Assembly: GCF_000835495.1 (NCBI RefSeq)
Contig: NW_015622543.1
Location: 2,462,806-2,526,805, forward strand
From: Cladophialophora immunda
Taxonomy: Eukaryota; Ascomycota; Eurotiomycetes; Chaetothyriales; Herpotrichiellaceae
Length of the DNA: 64,000 nucleotides
Reading direction: 5' to 3'
The notes beneath the pieces were generated by a model. It saw only the letters and a list, made by a program, of their open reading frames with translations, was not told the origin of the DNA and ran no database searches. Position 1 is the first letter of the stretch. Each line of letters starts with the position of its first letter. Positions 1 through 9,844 of this stretch are shown here, one piece after another. A program made the translations under genes and the position numbers.

Positions 1-244
1 TCTAGAGGCTAGCTCGTGACTCTATGGGTGTCTGAAATCATCTGCATCTGCAGGCTGATGCTCAGAAAAGGCTGAACCTTCTTGCTCTGTAAATGCTTTG
101 CCGCGGGAGCAGGATGCAAACTACCAATAATCCCGCTATCAGTGCAGCATTCGACTCGGATACATCGTAGGCTGCGAGAAATGACAAAGGTACAAGTTTT
201 TGAAGGTTTCAATAAGCGTCATCCGTCAAGACATGTCGTTGTAC
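1..244. other. Window start, no gene seen
   Basis: Short ORFs on both strands lack family resemblance. This is probably the 3' flank of the CutC gene, whose stop lies at 245 on the minus strand. Confidence 0.5.
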
Positions 245-919
245 TCAGATTTCTGGCTGCACGATCACCTTCATCTGCTTGATTTCAGCCGCATCAGCAA
301 CATTTTGTGCCGCAATGAGAGCTGAAGAATGAAACACCAGGGCATCCGTCTTAGCTTTCAGTTCTTCAATGTTTGCTGACCTGACGCCTCCACCTGGCAT
401 GACCACAATCCGGCTGTCTGCTTGCTTCACAAGCTTGGCTAGAACATCACAATTTTGAATGGCGCTTGAAACCCCGCCAGAGGTCAAAATGGTACGACTC
501 CCACAGTCAACAATGTCTTCGAGTGCCTGAAACAAGTCCGGGGTTTCGTCAAACGCGCGATGGAACGTACAGGGCAAAGGAGCTGCCAGCTTGACAAGTT
601 CTGAGGTTCTTGCAGTATCGACGGTCCGGTCCTGCTTGAGGATGCCAAAGACAAAGCCATCTGCGACTGATTTCAAACTGATAATGACATCTTTCATCTC
701 CTGGAACTCTTCAGGCGAATAGACAAAATCACCACCTCGAGGACGAACCATGATATTGATAGGTACCCTGATCTTGTCGCGCAGGTCGGTTAGCCAATTT
801 GAGGGCGGCGTTGTCCCTCCGACATCTGCATTATCACAGAGTTCGATGCGATCTGCCCCAGCCTCACTCGCTGCCACAGCAGACTCGGGATTGAAGCAGG
901 CAATTTCAAGGAGTGCCAT
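245..919 (-). CDS. cutC: CutC-family protein (copper homeostasis)
   Basis: A 224-aa intronless ORF with an ATG at 919-917. It opens with the CutC signature LEIACFNPESAVAASEAGAD followed by RIELC and GGTTPP, and continues with the conserved IMVRPRGGDFVYS strand, CTFHRAFDE, ILTSGG and VMPGGGVRSANI. These are the beta-strand ends of the CutC TIM barrel. The length is close to bacterial CutC (about 250 aa). The family is linked to copper tolerance, but its biochemical activity is unsettled and the protein is probably cytosolic. It faces away from the YjbQ-type gene at 1296, with 376 bp between the two starts. The family call is firm; the copper role is only inherited from the family name. Confidence 0.93.
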   Translation of the reverse strand: MALLEIACFNPESAVAASEAGADRIELCDNADVGGTTPPSNWLTDLRDKIRVPINIMVRPRGGDFVYSPEEFQEMKDVIISLKSVADGFVFGILKQDRTVDTARTSELVKLAAPLPCTFHRAFDETPDLFQALEDIVDCGSRTILTSGGVSSAIQNCDVLAKLVKQADSRIVVMPGGGVRSANIEELKAKTDALVFHSSALIAAQNVADAAEIKQMKVIVQPEI

Positions 920-1295
920 GGGCAGATTGATGTCCCTCGTCGATGGTACATGAGCTCTTATCTGACGAGTCCCTGAGAGGAAAGCATTGGGAGTGTTCCT
1001 CCAGGAAGGTTTGCCGACAGCCTATGACGTATCGGTGACAACTCGTCGATGTCCGCAGTTTGAGATGCCATCGTCAACACCGTTCAATGATATGCCAGCG
1101 TTGGATATCACTCAATCCAAATACTTCACTTTTGTCTCGGTGCTGGTCTTGGTACTTGCGTTATTCCCAGGGTTTCCACAATACATTCTAGGTCTTCCCT
1201 TTCGTCTGCTCATATATCCCTTTAAAACGACATCACCCCTCTCTGTTACTTTCGATTGTCCTCCGGGCTGCATCGCGCAGAGCACTCGTTCCAAC
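920..1295. promoter_or_regulatory. Divergent intergenic region, CutC / YjbQ-like
   Basis: This 376-bp stretch lies between two divergent start codons and should hold both promoters. A TATA-like stretch (tatatccctttaaa, about 1213-1226) lies roughly 75 bp upstream of the plus-strand ATG at 1296. The plus strand is open back to 987 in frame with the YjbQ gene, but that extension has no family resemblance. Confidence 0.5.
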
Positions 1296-1789
1296 ATGTC
1301 TACAGCATGGTTTCAGAAAACCTTCACGCTTCCTGCCAAATCCCGTGGCTCCTACCTCATAACAGATCAAGTTGTGGCGTCTTTACCAGAGATCAAGGAG
1401 TACAAAGTTGGACTTCTGAACTTGTTCGTACAACACACTTCATGTGCGCTCTCTTTGAATGAGAACTGGGACAGTGATGTAAGAGAAGATATGAGCGATG
1501 CGCTTGATAGGATTGCTCCGGAAGATAGGAAGGGCAACCTATACAGACACTCGGCTGAAGGCTTGGACGATATGCCTGTAAGTGTATATTGACGGCACAG
1601 AGTTCACGGTCATACTCATGAGTCGATTAGGCACATATCAAGTCGGCGCTCATTGGAGCAAGCGTAACAATCCCTATCACGGATGGCGCCTTGAACACTG
1701 GCACGTGGCAAGGTATCTGGTATTTGGAATTTCGAGCGTCGAAGCATTCAAGAAAAGTGGTAGCGACTATTCAAGGACAGAAACAATAA
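1296..1789 (+). CDS. YjbQ/UPF0047 family protein
   Basis: Two exons, 1296-1577 and 1631-1789, are separated by a 53-bp intron with donor GTAAGT and acceptor TTAG. The spliced product is 146 aa, the usual size of the family. It contains QHTSCALSLNENWD, then HSAEGLDDMP joined across the intron to AHIKSALIGAS and TGTWQGIWYLEFR, which are the conserved HTS, DDMPAH and GTWQG motifs. The acidic and histidine residues are those that bind metal in the structurally known bacterial members. Some bacterial homologues show weak thiamine-phosphate synthase activity, but the physiological role is unknown. The ATG at 1296 was chosen because the family starts just ahead of the W-F-x-K motif; the upstream in-frame extension looks non-coding. 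Confidence 0.9.
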
Positions 1790-2829
1790 ATGGTTTGTGT
1801 CTGACTGCAATGTCCAACCGATCGGTATGCACGCGGGAAAATAGTCCTGAGCTGTGCCTTAGCCCTGTTGTCTCTTCAACAACGTCAAGCGGAGCACAGT
1901 GAGAGACTCGAAGCTTCCGAAATTAGCGGATCCCTGTGCCTAAGATGCCATCGAATTCCTGCCTCAAGATTGTCTGCACTATCCACGGAGGTTCCCGGAC
2001 CATGGTCCTGCCTATCTTGAGGTACTCGAAACTATCGAATGTGGTCAGGGAAAGAAAGAATGAGGTGGGCTCAGAGGGAGCAACCTTGCTCAAGGTATGG
2101 GAACAGCTGTTCAAGCATTATGGACCTCCACCTGGAAGCCAACGCTGTTCTTAAACAGGTAAACTATCAAATGAGGGATGAGAATGCCTATGATGCACGG
2201 AAGAGCGTGTATCGCCGGCAATGAGTATGCTATCACGTTGGGAGGAGAGAAAGGGAGTCGGCTTCGGTCTGTCTAGGTCTTATTCAGCCTCGCCCATGTG
2301 GAATCCAAGAATTTCTGGATGAAATCCGTCACACAGTCTCGTGTCTTGTAGGAGAACGGGGAACTTCACTAGAATTCCCTAAGCTACGTTCTCAGCCAGT
2401 CCCTTCTCAACGTCACCACGACGAGGATGCCTTGTAACAGACAATATTTTGAAGGGTAAAAAGCGTCACTGATGCGACTTCAGCCTTGCACCCAAGCCGG
2501 GAGATCGGTGAAATAATTCCCCGAGCCGATGCGAGGCACAGAGTGCGCGAAACATCCTCTGGAGTTCAACTTTTGTTTGCGACATTGCATTTACGGTCAA
2601 TCTCTCCACAGGTGGCATGCACAGCTCAATGAAAACTACCATGCACCGCTGAGACAGCAGAAACTGCAGTAACTGTCGGACTTACGACAGTGTCAGCCTG
2701 AGATTGCCACGTCTGTTGCGTCGAATGTTAAGAGCGACATTCTTGACCTTTCTGACGACTTGGATTCTTCCTGTTCCTGCTTCATACACAAGCTGAAGGG
2801 GGTTTCCCTGACACAGTTACAATAGCAAC
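1790..2829. other. Intergenic, about 1 kb, no supported gene
   Basis: Small ORFs (for example 1936-2154 on the plus strand) show no domain, and none joins into a longer spliced product that I could find. The segment presumably holds the YjbQ 3' UTR and the promoter of the Mpp6-like gene. Confidence 0.5.
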
Positions 2830-4051
2830 ATGGCAGGCTTCAGTACACCTACTCAAAATGCGCGAACGCCGTCGCAACAGCAACCGAAGCAGATGTCTTC
2901 GCGACTGCTGAACATGAAGGTGAGTCAATTTTGAATCCCCTTGAGCCAACAGGTTCTGCTTCAGGGCCGCCGTGGACCGTATATATTAAGTCTGTGATTT
3001 GCCTGATTCCCGCTAGTTCATGCAAAGAGCTGCTGCCGCAACGCCGAGCGCAACAACCTCTCCAGCATCTTCTACGGCGCAGACACCAGCAACCGAACCA
3101 CTTGCAAAACGCCGGAGAGTTGACAGTACTACTTCTTCCCCGGCGGCCTCGACTCCTGGAACACCGTCAAATGGTCTTGTTCACTTAGGAAGGTCAAACC
3201 CAATTGTATCGCAAAGTACAGGCTTGGGCATTGCTTCAAGAGGAGGAACAAGCACGTTTACCCGGTATGAAGGTGCAGACACGGAATGGGTGCTGGACCT
3301 GAAAATGAGATTTCCTGGAGATAAGAGAGTGAAGCCACCACCGGATAAGGACGCGAATGCCGATGACCATGGATCCAATCTACAAGCATCACGCTTTGGT
3401 GTGCTAAATGGGCGGAGCGAAGAGGAAGAGGAGGGTGACGCAGCGGAAGAGGAAGAAGATATTTGGAACAACCAACGACCTAGTGGTCGACAGACTTTTG
3501 GCTCGTTTGACAAGAAGCGGAAATCACGGTCTACTAACCGGCAGGATCAAGGCCAGTACGAAAACGACCAAGATCTGAGCTCAGCTTCGGACTCGGATTC
3601 CGACGGGGAGTCAGAGGCAGGCATCCCCGATCCGTCCAACATATCAACACCGAGACAAGGCAGAGGTGCCGCAAAGGCCACAGCCGAAATCGACTCGGAT
3701 GAGGAAATGAACCGGGTTCGGATGGCAATTGAGCAGAAACATCGGAGTATGGCGGGCAGCGGACATCTGGCGAGGAATGTTTCCAGCTCTGGCAAATTCA
3801 GCTCTCTCCGTCCCGAAGCAGGCGATTGGAAATGCAATGCAGCAGGATGCAAGTTCTACAACTTCGCGAGCAACGTCTTCTGCATGCGCTGCGGGGCCCC
3901 TCGCACGTCACATTCGGCCCACGCATCTCCTGCTGGGTCGGTTTCCGCCCGCGATGGCGAGCAGGCAGGGAACAAGCGGAAGAGGGAACAGGGGAGCCAA
4001 CAGACGGGGAGCAAGAAGAAAAAGAACAAGAAGGCGAGGAAGACGATGTGA
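2830..4051 (+). CDS. mpp6: Mpp6-like exosome cofactor with C-terminal RanBP2-type zinc finger
   Basis: Exons 2830-2919 and 3017-4051 flank a 97-bp intron (GTGAGT...CTAG) and encode 374 aa. The intron splits the Mpp6 hallmark SRLLNMK|FMQR (residues 24-34). The other two Mpp6 blocks follow: TEWVLDL near 118, and GRQTFGSFDKKRK near 187, which matches the family's G-R-x-S-F-x-x-F-(N/D) element. Mpp6 is a nuclear RNA-exosome cofactor that binds Rrp6/Rrp40 and recruits the Mtr4 helicase. Residues about 298-325 add a RanBP2-type finger, W-x-C-x4-C-x3-N-x6-C-x2-C, in DWKCNAAGC...NFASN...CMRC. Such fingers bind single-stranded RNA or ubiquitin. The tail is Lys-rich (KKKKNKKARK), consistent with nuclear or nucleolar import. 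The rest is acidic or Ser-rich and likely disordered. The Mpp6 assignment is strong; what the finger does is inference. Confidence 0.85.
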
Positions 4052-4642
4052 TCAGCGCCTCACCTTCAGACACACGGTGCATTCTCTCACGTGTACGGAC
4101 AGTGAGTGTGTGCGCCCCCATATCAGCGTCATCGTCATCAGCATCATGAGTTATGAGCGTTTTGCATATATGTATCAATCCGGCCGGGCGTGGGCGAGCA
4201 CTCTGGACCTTGGATATGAGCTGGGATTGGAGCAGAATATGGACTGGGAGCTGGATATTCCCCCTACTTTGGACCATCGAGTCCAGGTCTGTTTCCTTGA
4301 GATGCCCGTTATGGGAGACCGAGATAATTAGTAGTCTTTCGCCTTTCAAAAATAGAGCAACGAGGCCTTGCGACGCCGACCAATGCTTCGTGCCTTGGTT
4401 CTACCCCTTGTTTGTTCGTCTTGGCGTCTTGCCTTCGCTCTTCGCTCTTTGGTCTTTGCTAATCCTAGACCAGAGCACATATAAGGCACGGTCCCCCCTT
4501 TTCAGACTCTTAAAACAATGAAATACTCGCGTTGCATGATCCATCACAGCACACTATGTACAAGAGACAGGCGCGCTCTATCCGGGCGTCAACAGAACTC
4601 GGGCGTTTTATACCCCGTACCTAGCTAGGCATGGGGTTTCGC
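4052..4642. other. Convergent intergenic region, no gene seen
   Basis: This 591-bp stretch lies between the stops of two convergent genes (Mpp6-like, plus; DY-rich protein, minus). It probably contains both 3' UTRs. The ORFs here have no recognisable content. Confidence 0.5.
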
Positions 4643-5820
4643 TCAGCCGCCGTACTCCCTCCACAACCAGCGCTCAGCGTCGTCGGCCCGCAGTTCCATC
4701 CTGTCCATTTCGCGCCAGAGGGCGTCCGCCGCTCTCACGTCCCGGTCCCGGTCCCTTCGCGATCCTCTTCTGTCTCTGCCTCTACGGCGCCTCCCATCCT
4801 CGTAGTCATAGTCGTGGTTGTAATCATAGTCATAACCATAATCAAAGTCATGGTCGTAGTCGTAGTCAAAGTCGTGCTCAAAGTCAAAGTCAACGTCGAG
4901 GTCAAAGTCGTACATCGGCTCGAGGCCGCAGCCGCCGTGTCCGAACCCCCATTCGCGATCGGGAGCCCAGCTCCGACCTGGTCGTGGTCGGCGGCGACCG
5001 TGTCTGCTCGAGGACCGGCGCGGGGGTCCAAAGTCGTAGTCCAAGTCGCCCGTGTAGCACGCTATGATCTCGTCGCCATCATGGGGCCAGCGGTCGCGAT
5101 CGCGGCCGTGACGATGACGACGACGCCGACGGCGATCCCGGCTCCGGCTTCGGCTCCGACTTGGTCCTCTCGACGGGGACCGTCCTCTGCCTCCCCTTCC
5201 ATATCCATGCCCGTGTCCGTAGCTGCCGTTGCAGTACAGACACGCGACCTCCACCTCGCCGTGCCGACAGTAGTCCAGCCTCCTGGGCCGGCCGGGCCGG
5301 CTGATGTCGTAGTAGTCCCAGCGGTCGAAGTCTTCGTCGTAAAAGGGGCCTTCGATGTTGATGCACGAGCGGCCCGAGTTGCGGTATGCGCGGTCGCTGG
5401 TCCGAGGGGGGTGGACGCCGGCGAAGACGGCCGAGAGGGCGCGCTGTTCGGGATCCCTTTGTCCATTTGCAAAGATTCCATGTCAGCAAGGCGCGAGAAA
5501 AACAGTACTCTTCATTTTTTTTTACCACAGTGTTCCCTCGACGGGTAGAGGTGCCAACATGGGACATGGATGTAGTGGGTGTTTTGTCTCGTGACTTACT
5601 CTCCTCGCCGCCTGCGCCGACCCCGGCCATGATCGCTGGTGGCGCTGGAACCTCCTCTGGTCGAGCCTGAGAATCTTACCGAGTGTCCTTTGGAGTTGGG
5701 GGTCTTCTTGTAGCTGGTACCTTGATCATCTTCATAACGCCTTCTGTGGCCGCCGTCTGGATCATACCAGCGCAGATTGCTGTCCCGGTCGATCCACGGA
5801 ATGGGGGATCTTCTCGGCAT
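4643..5820 (-). CDS. Basic, RS/RD-rich protein with a DY/DF acidic-aromatic tract, unknown function
   Basis: Two exons are joined across a 143-bp intron (5457-5599): donor GTAAGT, branch GCTGAC, acceptor AAAG, phase 2. The exons are 5820-5600 and 5456-4643. From the first in-frame ATG (5820) the product is 344 aa. The frame stays open upstream to beyond 5976, so a further N-terminal exon is possible. Next to the junction comes an ordered-looking stretch (DPEQRALSAVFAGVHPPR, then FYDEDFDRWDYYDISRPG and two CxxC-like cysteines in CRHGEVEVACLYC). Then follow a basic RS/RD block (about residues 145-190), a 36-residue tract alternating Asp with Phe/Tyr/His, and a second RD block ending in WLWREYGG. 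The composition suggests phase separation or RNA association. I do not recognise the family. Confidence 0.65.
4805..4915 (-). repeat. Degenerate GTC/GTA-type trinucleotide array encoding the DY/DF tract
   Basis: On the plus strand this segment is a run of degenerate six-base units of the form (A/G)TAGTC / (A/C)AAGTC. On the coding strand it reads as alternating GAC/GAT with TAC/TTC/CAC codons, about 36 codons. The third positions are varied, so the peptide pattern is better kept than the DNA pattern. That suggests selection on composition rather than recent slippage. Confidence 0.7.
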
Positions 5821-5976
5821 CCTCGCAGCTAACACGCCCCTGCGTAACAAGATGATGCCAGATTCCTTGACCACACCGATGGGTAGAGTGGAAGTTTCGC
5901 TCGGAGTAGGGAGTTCAGTTGTGTCAGCCCTGCTGGCAAACCGGATTGTACGAGCAGTCTGGTCTGGCGCAGACAA

Positions 5977-7795
5977 CCTTTGAGAGTCAAAATTTCGAAG
6001 GTGAAATGCAGAAGTCAGAAGAGCTCTCTTCTAGTCTGGCAAAACTGACCACTCCTGATATGGCTGGGAATGGGAGCGTTCATATGTGGGTTTCGCGCCT
6101 CGACGATCGTCATCACAAGACCTTCTTGTCTGAACCGAAGGAACACATTATCCACCACGTGGGAAGCGCGGGATGTGCTGGTCCTTCCAGACAGGGCTGA
6201 TCAGTCCCGTTGGCGCTTCCTGTCCTGCTTTGCCCGGGAATGACAGGCGCATCATCTCCTGATCAGCCTCGCCTTGAAAGGCGTAATAAATAGAGTTGAT
6301 CCCAGCGTGTGCCGCCTGGTGTAGCTTGCGAGGTTTCACAAGCGCGTCGATGTGGCAGAGGTGTGGACATGATACCGCACTGCAGACGCCCATTCGTAGA
6401 GCGGCGATGGGATCCTGCGATCAGGAATGCTCGTCCGGGGGCATCGTGAGCCTACCTACAGGTGACTCTCCGCCCTCAGACTTTGGTGTCGAAACATGCC
6501 TGACAAAAGGTTGAGGAGAGGATGAGATTGTCAGTCCACAAGAGCAGCGTTACACAACTCTGAAGCCATGCCTCGATCTGCTGTGCATAAAGACCAAATT
6601 GCCACCTCTTTTTAGATGGGTGACATACTGGCAGCACGCTCCAAAGATGACACTCTACACAGAGGTGGATTGATGCAGCGGTGACGAGAGGTGCCGTCAA
6701 AGGTAGGGCAGCCATCGGTTTCTTTGCTCTCTGACCATGGCTCCAGCTCCAGCCTCTCTTCTCACCGGCGAATACCTGCGGGTCAAGGCGCCGTCAAGCA
6801 AGGGCAGGCTAATTGCTTCACTGCTTACCTATGAAACACAGCGTAGCACGGCGCCGAGGAAAATCTATCGATGAGGCTCATGTCATTGGCTTCGGGGGAC
6901 GGCGGCCACATCACCATCCGTGTAAGGAGGAACACAGTAAATCCCCGAAGGCGAGATGGTCAGCTGCATGCCGAAGACCATGTAGCTCATGTTGCAGGGC
7001 TATTCGCTCTGGGGCTTGTTGTAAAAGAGAGAGCTGGCCAGTCGGATCGCTCGCGAAGCAAACAACAGTCGTGTCACTGGAACTGGGCACAGAAATATTG
7101 CGCCCAAGTTGGGCAACGTGCACGTCCTCCTTCGTGAGTACAAGGACGAAGACGTGCTGCGATGCCAGCTGCCCTTTTCATGGTGAGCTGCTAGTGGCCC
7201 AAGAATGCACCAGGCCCATAGAGAGGAAGGAAGAGAGCACAAGCAGCTAGCAAGACAAATTAGTCGGTACATGCGGGTGTCTTCGCACGATGGTAGTCTT
7301 CTAGGGAATCACAGAGTGGTACAGTGTGTGATACGAACCTACGCGTGATCTCCACCAAGGAATTGGCCCCGAAGTGAGACTGGTGCGCTGGGGAAAGGTG
7401 CTGCTGCCTGCGTGGAAAGCAGACTGGCAGTCGAACAAGAAAACAAGACGCCTATGATGAATCAGAAAGTTTGACAGGCAATCAGGGAACAGACAAGTCA
7501 GAGAGAAGAAAGGGTTTTCTCGTTGAGAGTAGCTCATCCAACTGGAAGCCAAAGCCAGAGAGGAGCTCGACATCGCGTCAGCCCGAGAAACCAGGATTGT
7601 AAACAAACACGCGTAAAATGGTTCAATAACAACCTCCTGTCAACCGTACTGTCCTTTGTTGTTACTCTCATTCACTCATTCTGATCACCCTTCCGCATGA
7701 CACCGCCACGATTCTGCCCATTACAAGATGCCCATAGACGCCGGGAACAGGGTTGCGAGAGATGGTTGGTCTGTTGAAGTCCCGGACCCAGCCCT
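5977..7795. other. Gene-sparse 1.8 kb, no supported gene
   Basis: Several 60-145-codon ORFs occur on both strands, but none has recognisable domains. Two minus-strand fragments (6715-6476, beginning MAALPLTAPLVTAASIH, and 6393-6148) read somewhat like exons of a small spliced gene. I could not join them convincingly. The segment may be long UTR or a fast-evolving gene. Confidence 0.4.
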
Positions 7796-8515
7796 CTATG
7801 CATCTGCCTTGCTCTTCTTCTTCTGTTCCACCTTCAAGAGAAGTGCTCGGTTGATGTGAGGGAGGACACCGCCGAATGCGATGGTTGCTCTAATCAAAGT
7901 GTCCAATTCTTCGTCACCACGGATGGCGAGCTGCAGGTGGCGGGGTGTAATGCGCTTGACCTTGAGATCCTTGGCTGCGTTTCCTGCAAGTTCGAGGACT
8001 TCGGCAGTCAAATACTCGAGGACGGCGGTGACATAGACAGCAGCTGGATGGAGAAGATGATCAGCGGCTGCATTTATTCACTTGATGGTGAAAGCGACTG
8101 GAGTCATACCTTTGGCCCCAACTCTCATCTTGTTCTGTGTGTTGTTCTTGAGGAAACGCTTGACGCGACCACATGGGAACTAGGAAAAGACGCGTCAGTT
8201 TTGGTCTAATCAACAAAGGCGATGCGCAGACGGATTGCGCTCAAGCTTGGGACAAAGGTAGAACAACGGTTCCGACCGCTGCCGGGCGAGATGACAGTCT
8301 TGCACCGCGTTTCCCTCATCACGGTCATCGATGTCAATCTCTCGTCGGAATGCAGTGTAATTTTGCGCCAGGTTCATCTTCTAACCAGCTTGTCGCAACG
8401 AGTGTGAGCTCACCTGAAGACCAGCCTTTGCGCTGTGGGACTTCTGAGTCTTCGCCGTGGAGTCCTTTGCGCCTGAGGCCTTGCCGCCAATGCTCTTGCC
8501 CTTGCCTCCTGCCAT
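7796..8515 (-). CDS. htz1: Histone variant H2A.Z
   Basis: Three exons (8515-8414, 8179-8110, 8043-7796) splice into 139 aa. The N-terminus [19 protein letters not shown] has the acetylatable Gly-Lys repeats of H2A.Z. The core contains [37 protein letters not shown] and the H2A.Z-type [18 protein letters not shown], ending in [14 protein letters not shown]. The DEELD acidic patch and the short tail without an SQ motif separate it from canonical H2A. The introns are 234 bp (phase 0) and 66 bp (phase 1). H2A.Z is loaded by SWR1 at promoters and heterochromatin borders. The gene faces away from the small gene at 8917, with about 400 bp between the starts. Confidence 0.96.
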
Positions 8516-8916
8516 TGTAAGCGGTGTGAATGAGGATACGTGCGAGTAGTTTGAGTTGATGCGACAAGTATATCGAGGACGGCGGTCGATGGAAGTCTTC
8601 GTCGACGCGTCGGATTGTTGATATCGAGGATGGGATATGGAAGAGGGTTCAAGAGGTGGAGGACAATAAGTGGGTGGCAGGCACGGCGAGGAAAATAGGT
8701 CGAAGATGCAAGAGGCAAAACATGATTGGCCCTAGTCTGCTTCGGGTGGAGCACGCGGGGCTTGGCATATTTGGGAAAGTCCCGCCACCTGTTGCGGCAC
8801 GGTGCCTGGTATGGGCAGCCTGCTCACGACGGGTCCAGAAGAAGAGCAGTGCCCACATTAGTGGTGGAGGGACGCTGTAGAAAGGAGTCAGTAGATCACG
8901 GACATACCAGGGGATC
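8516..8916. promoter_or_regulatory. Bidirectional promoter region, H2A.Z / small gene
   Basis: 401 bp lie between the divergent start codons of H2A.Z (minus) and the 77-aa gene (plus). Minus-strand ORFs crossing it (8754-8410 and 8975-8649) have no family resemblance and are treated as chance. Confidence 0.45.
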
Positions 8917-9291
8917 ATGAAAGGCCTTTTCCCTAAGGGGACGAGCATGTTGCCCTCGCAGAAGAAAGAAGCCAAGAGGCAGCTTTCGAGGACTGCTGCG
9001 GTGAGTGATTAATTCTCCCCCTTTCGCTGCGTGCTTCTAGGACATTTCCGGGAGACAGATGACGGCACAGCGATCATTCTCTGTAGCTGCCAGTCGCATC
9101 ATCAAGCTTTGGAACGCGTCCTTGACAACGGAGGGTCACTCTACCGGTTGGGAGGTGAGTCGAGAAGAAGATGCAGTGAGGTGGTTGAGGGGGAAACTTG
9201 GGCTTGGCATCTCTTATGTAATCATTCGCTCTATCGCTCTAATTGGATCCTCCAGCTGAGGAACTATTGGGAGGCCATTCGGCAAGGCTGA
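8917..9291 (+). CDS. Small three-exon protein of unknown function, possibly mitochondrial
   Basis: The model has exons 8917-9000, 9041-9154 and 9256-9291 and gives 77 aa. Both donors are perfect GTGAGT, and the acceptors are TTCTAG and CTCCAG. All three joins are phase 0. The first intron is only 40 bp and the second is 101 bp. The product begins MKGLFPKGTSMLPSQKK and runs through RRTAAD-like basic and hydroxylated residues without acids (a presequence-like composition, including QRSFSVAASRIIKLW). It ends TGWELRNYWEAIRQG. Trp/Tyr-rich C-termini like this are common in small subunits of mitochondrial complexes, but I recognise no family. The good splice signals and continuity of frame are the main support. 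Confidence 0.5.
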
Positions 9292-9844
9292 GCCAAGTTG
9301 ATTCAACGATCAAGATCCATTCTAATCAAACAAAACAATCATCTGGTATTACTACCACTCCTTCGAGGTGGTCTGCCGACTGATTAAAAACGAGTGTAGC
9401 CCATCCATAAATCCATCTCCCGCACAATCAAAAACGCAAATCATGACAAGGAGGCTCCCTCCGCTTCGTCCCATACCAAACCGACTGCCCCATAGTCGAC
9501 AATCTCGGTATGAGCTCCTTGTCGAGCGCTCTGGCGCTCAACGCCCGTAATGCACTGCTCTCTCGGAAATTCAAGTCAAGAAACAAAGTGTACAACCCAG
9601 GGCCAATCATTCTTTCTTGGGGATCTCGTAACAAAATGCTTTATGCCGCACCCGTGGAGTCCTGTGTCATTTCGTTACAACAATCTTTTTCTGTAGTCCA
9701 ATCATGCAGTCGTGTAGGCTGCCCTATGCGTCTAACTTTTTGCTGTTTCCTGATAGGAGGTGGTCATGTCGTTCGTGGATCATTGACTCATCAATTGCTC
9801 AGCAGAGAGCGTCATCAAAGTAGGGGGGTATATGCTTAGTCTCT
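9292..9844. other. Convergent intergenic region, no gene seen
   Basis: 553 bp lie between the small gene (plus) and the RRM/R3H gene (minus). ORFs here (for example 9510-9839, plus) have no recognisable content. The stretch probably consists of 3' UTRs. Confidence 0.5.

Noticed and set aside
4631..5548. 305-codon plus-strand ORF, Val-rich
   Set aside because: It is antisense to the DY/RD-rich gene; GTC/GTA codons arise from the complementary GAC/TAC tract. The minus-strand frame has spliced continuity and ordered motifs.
6148..6715. Spliced minus-strand gene
   Set aside because: Two exon-like pieces exist, but no consistent splice pair joins them, and neither has a recognisable family.
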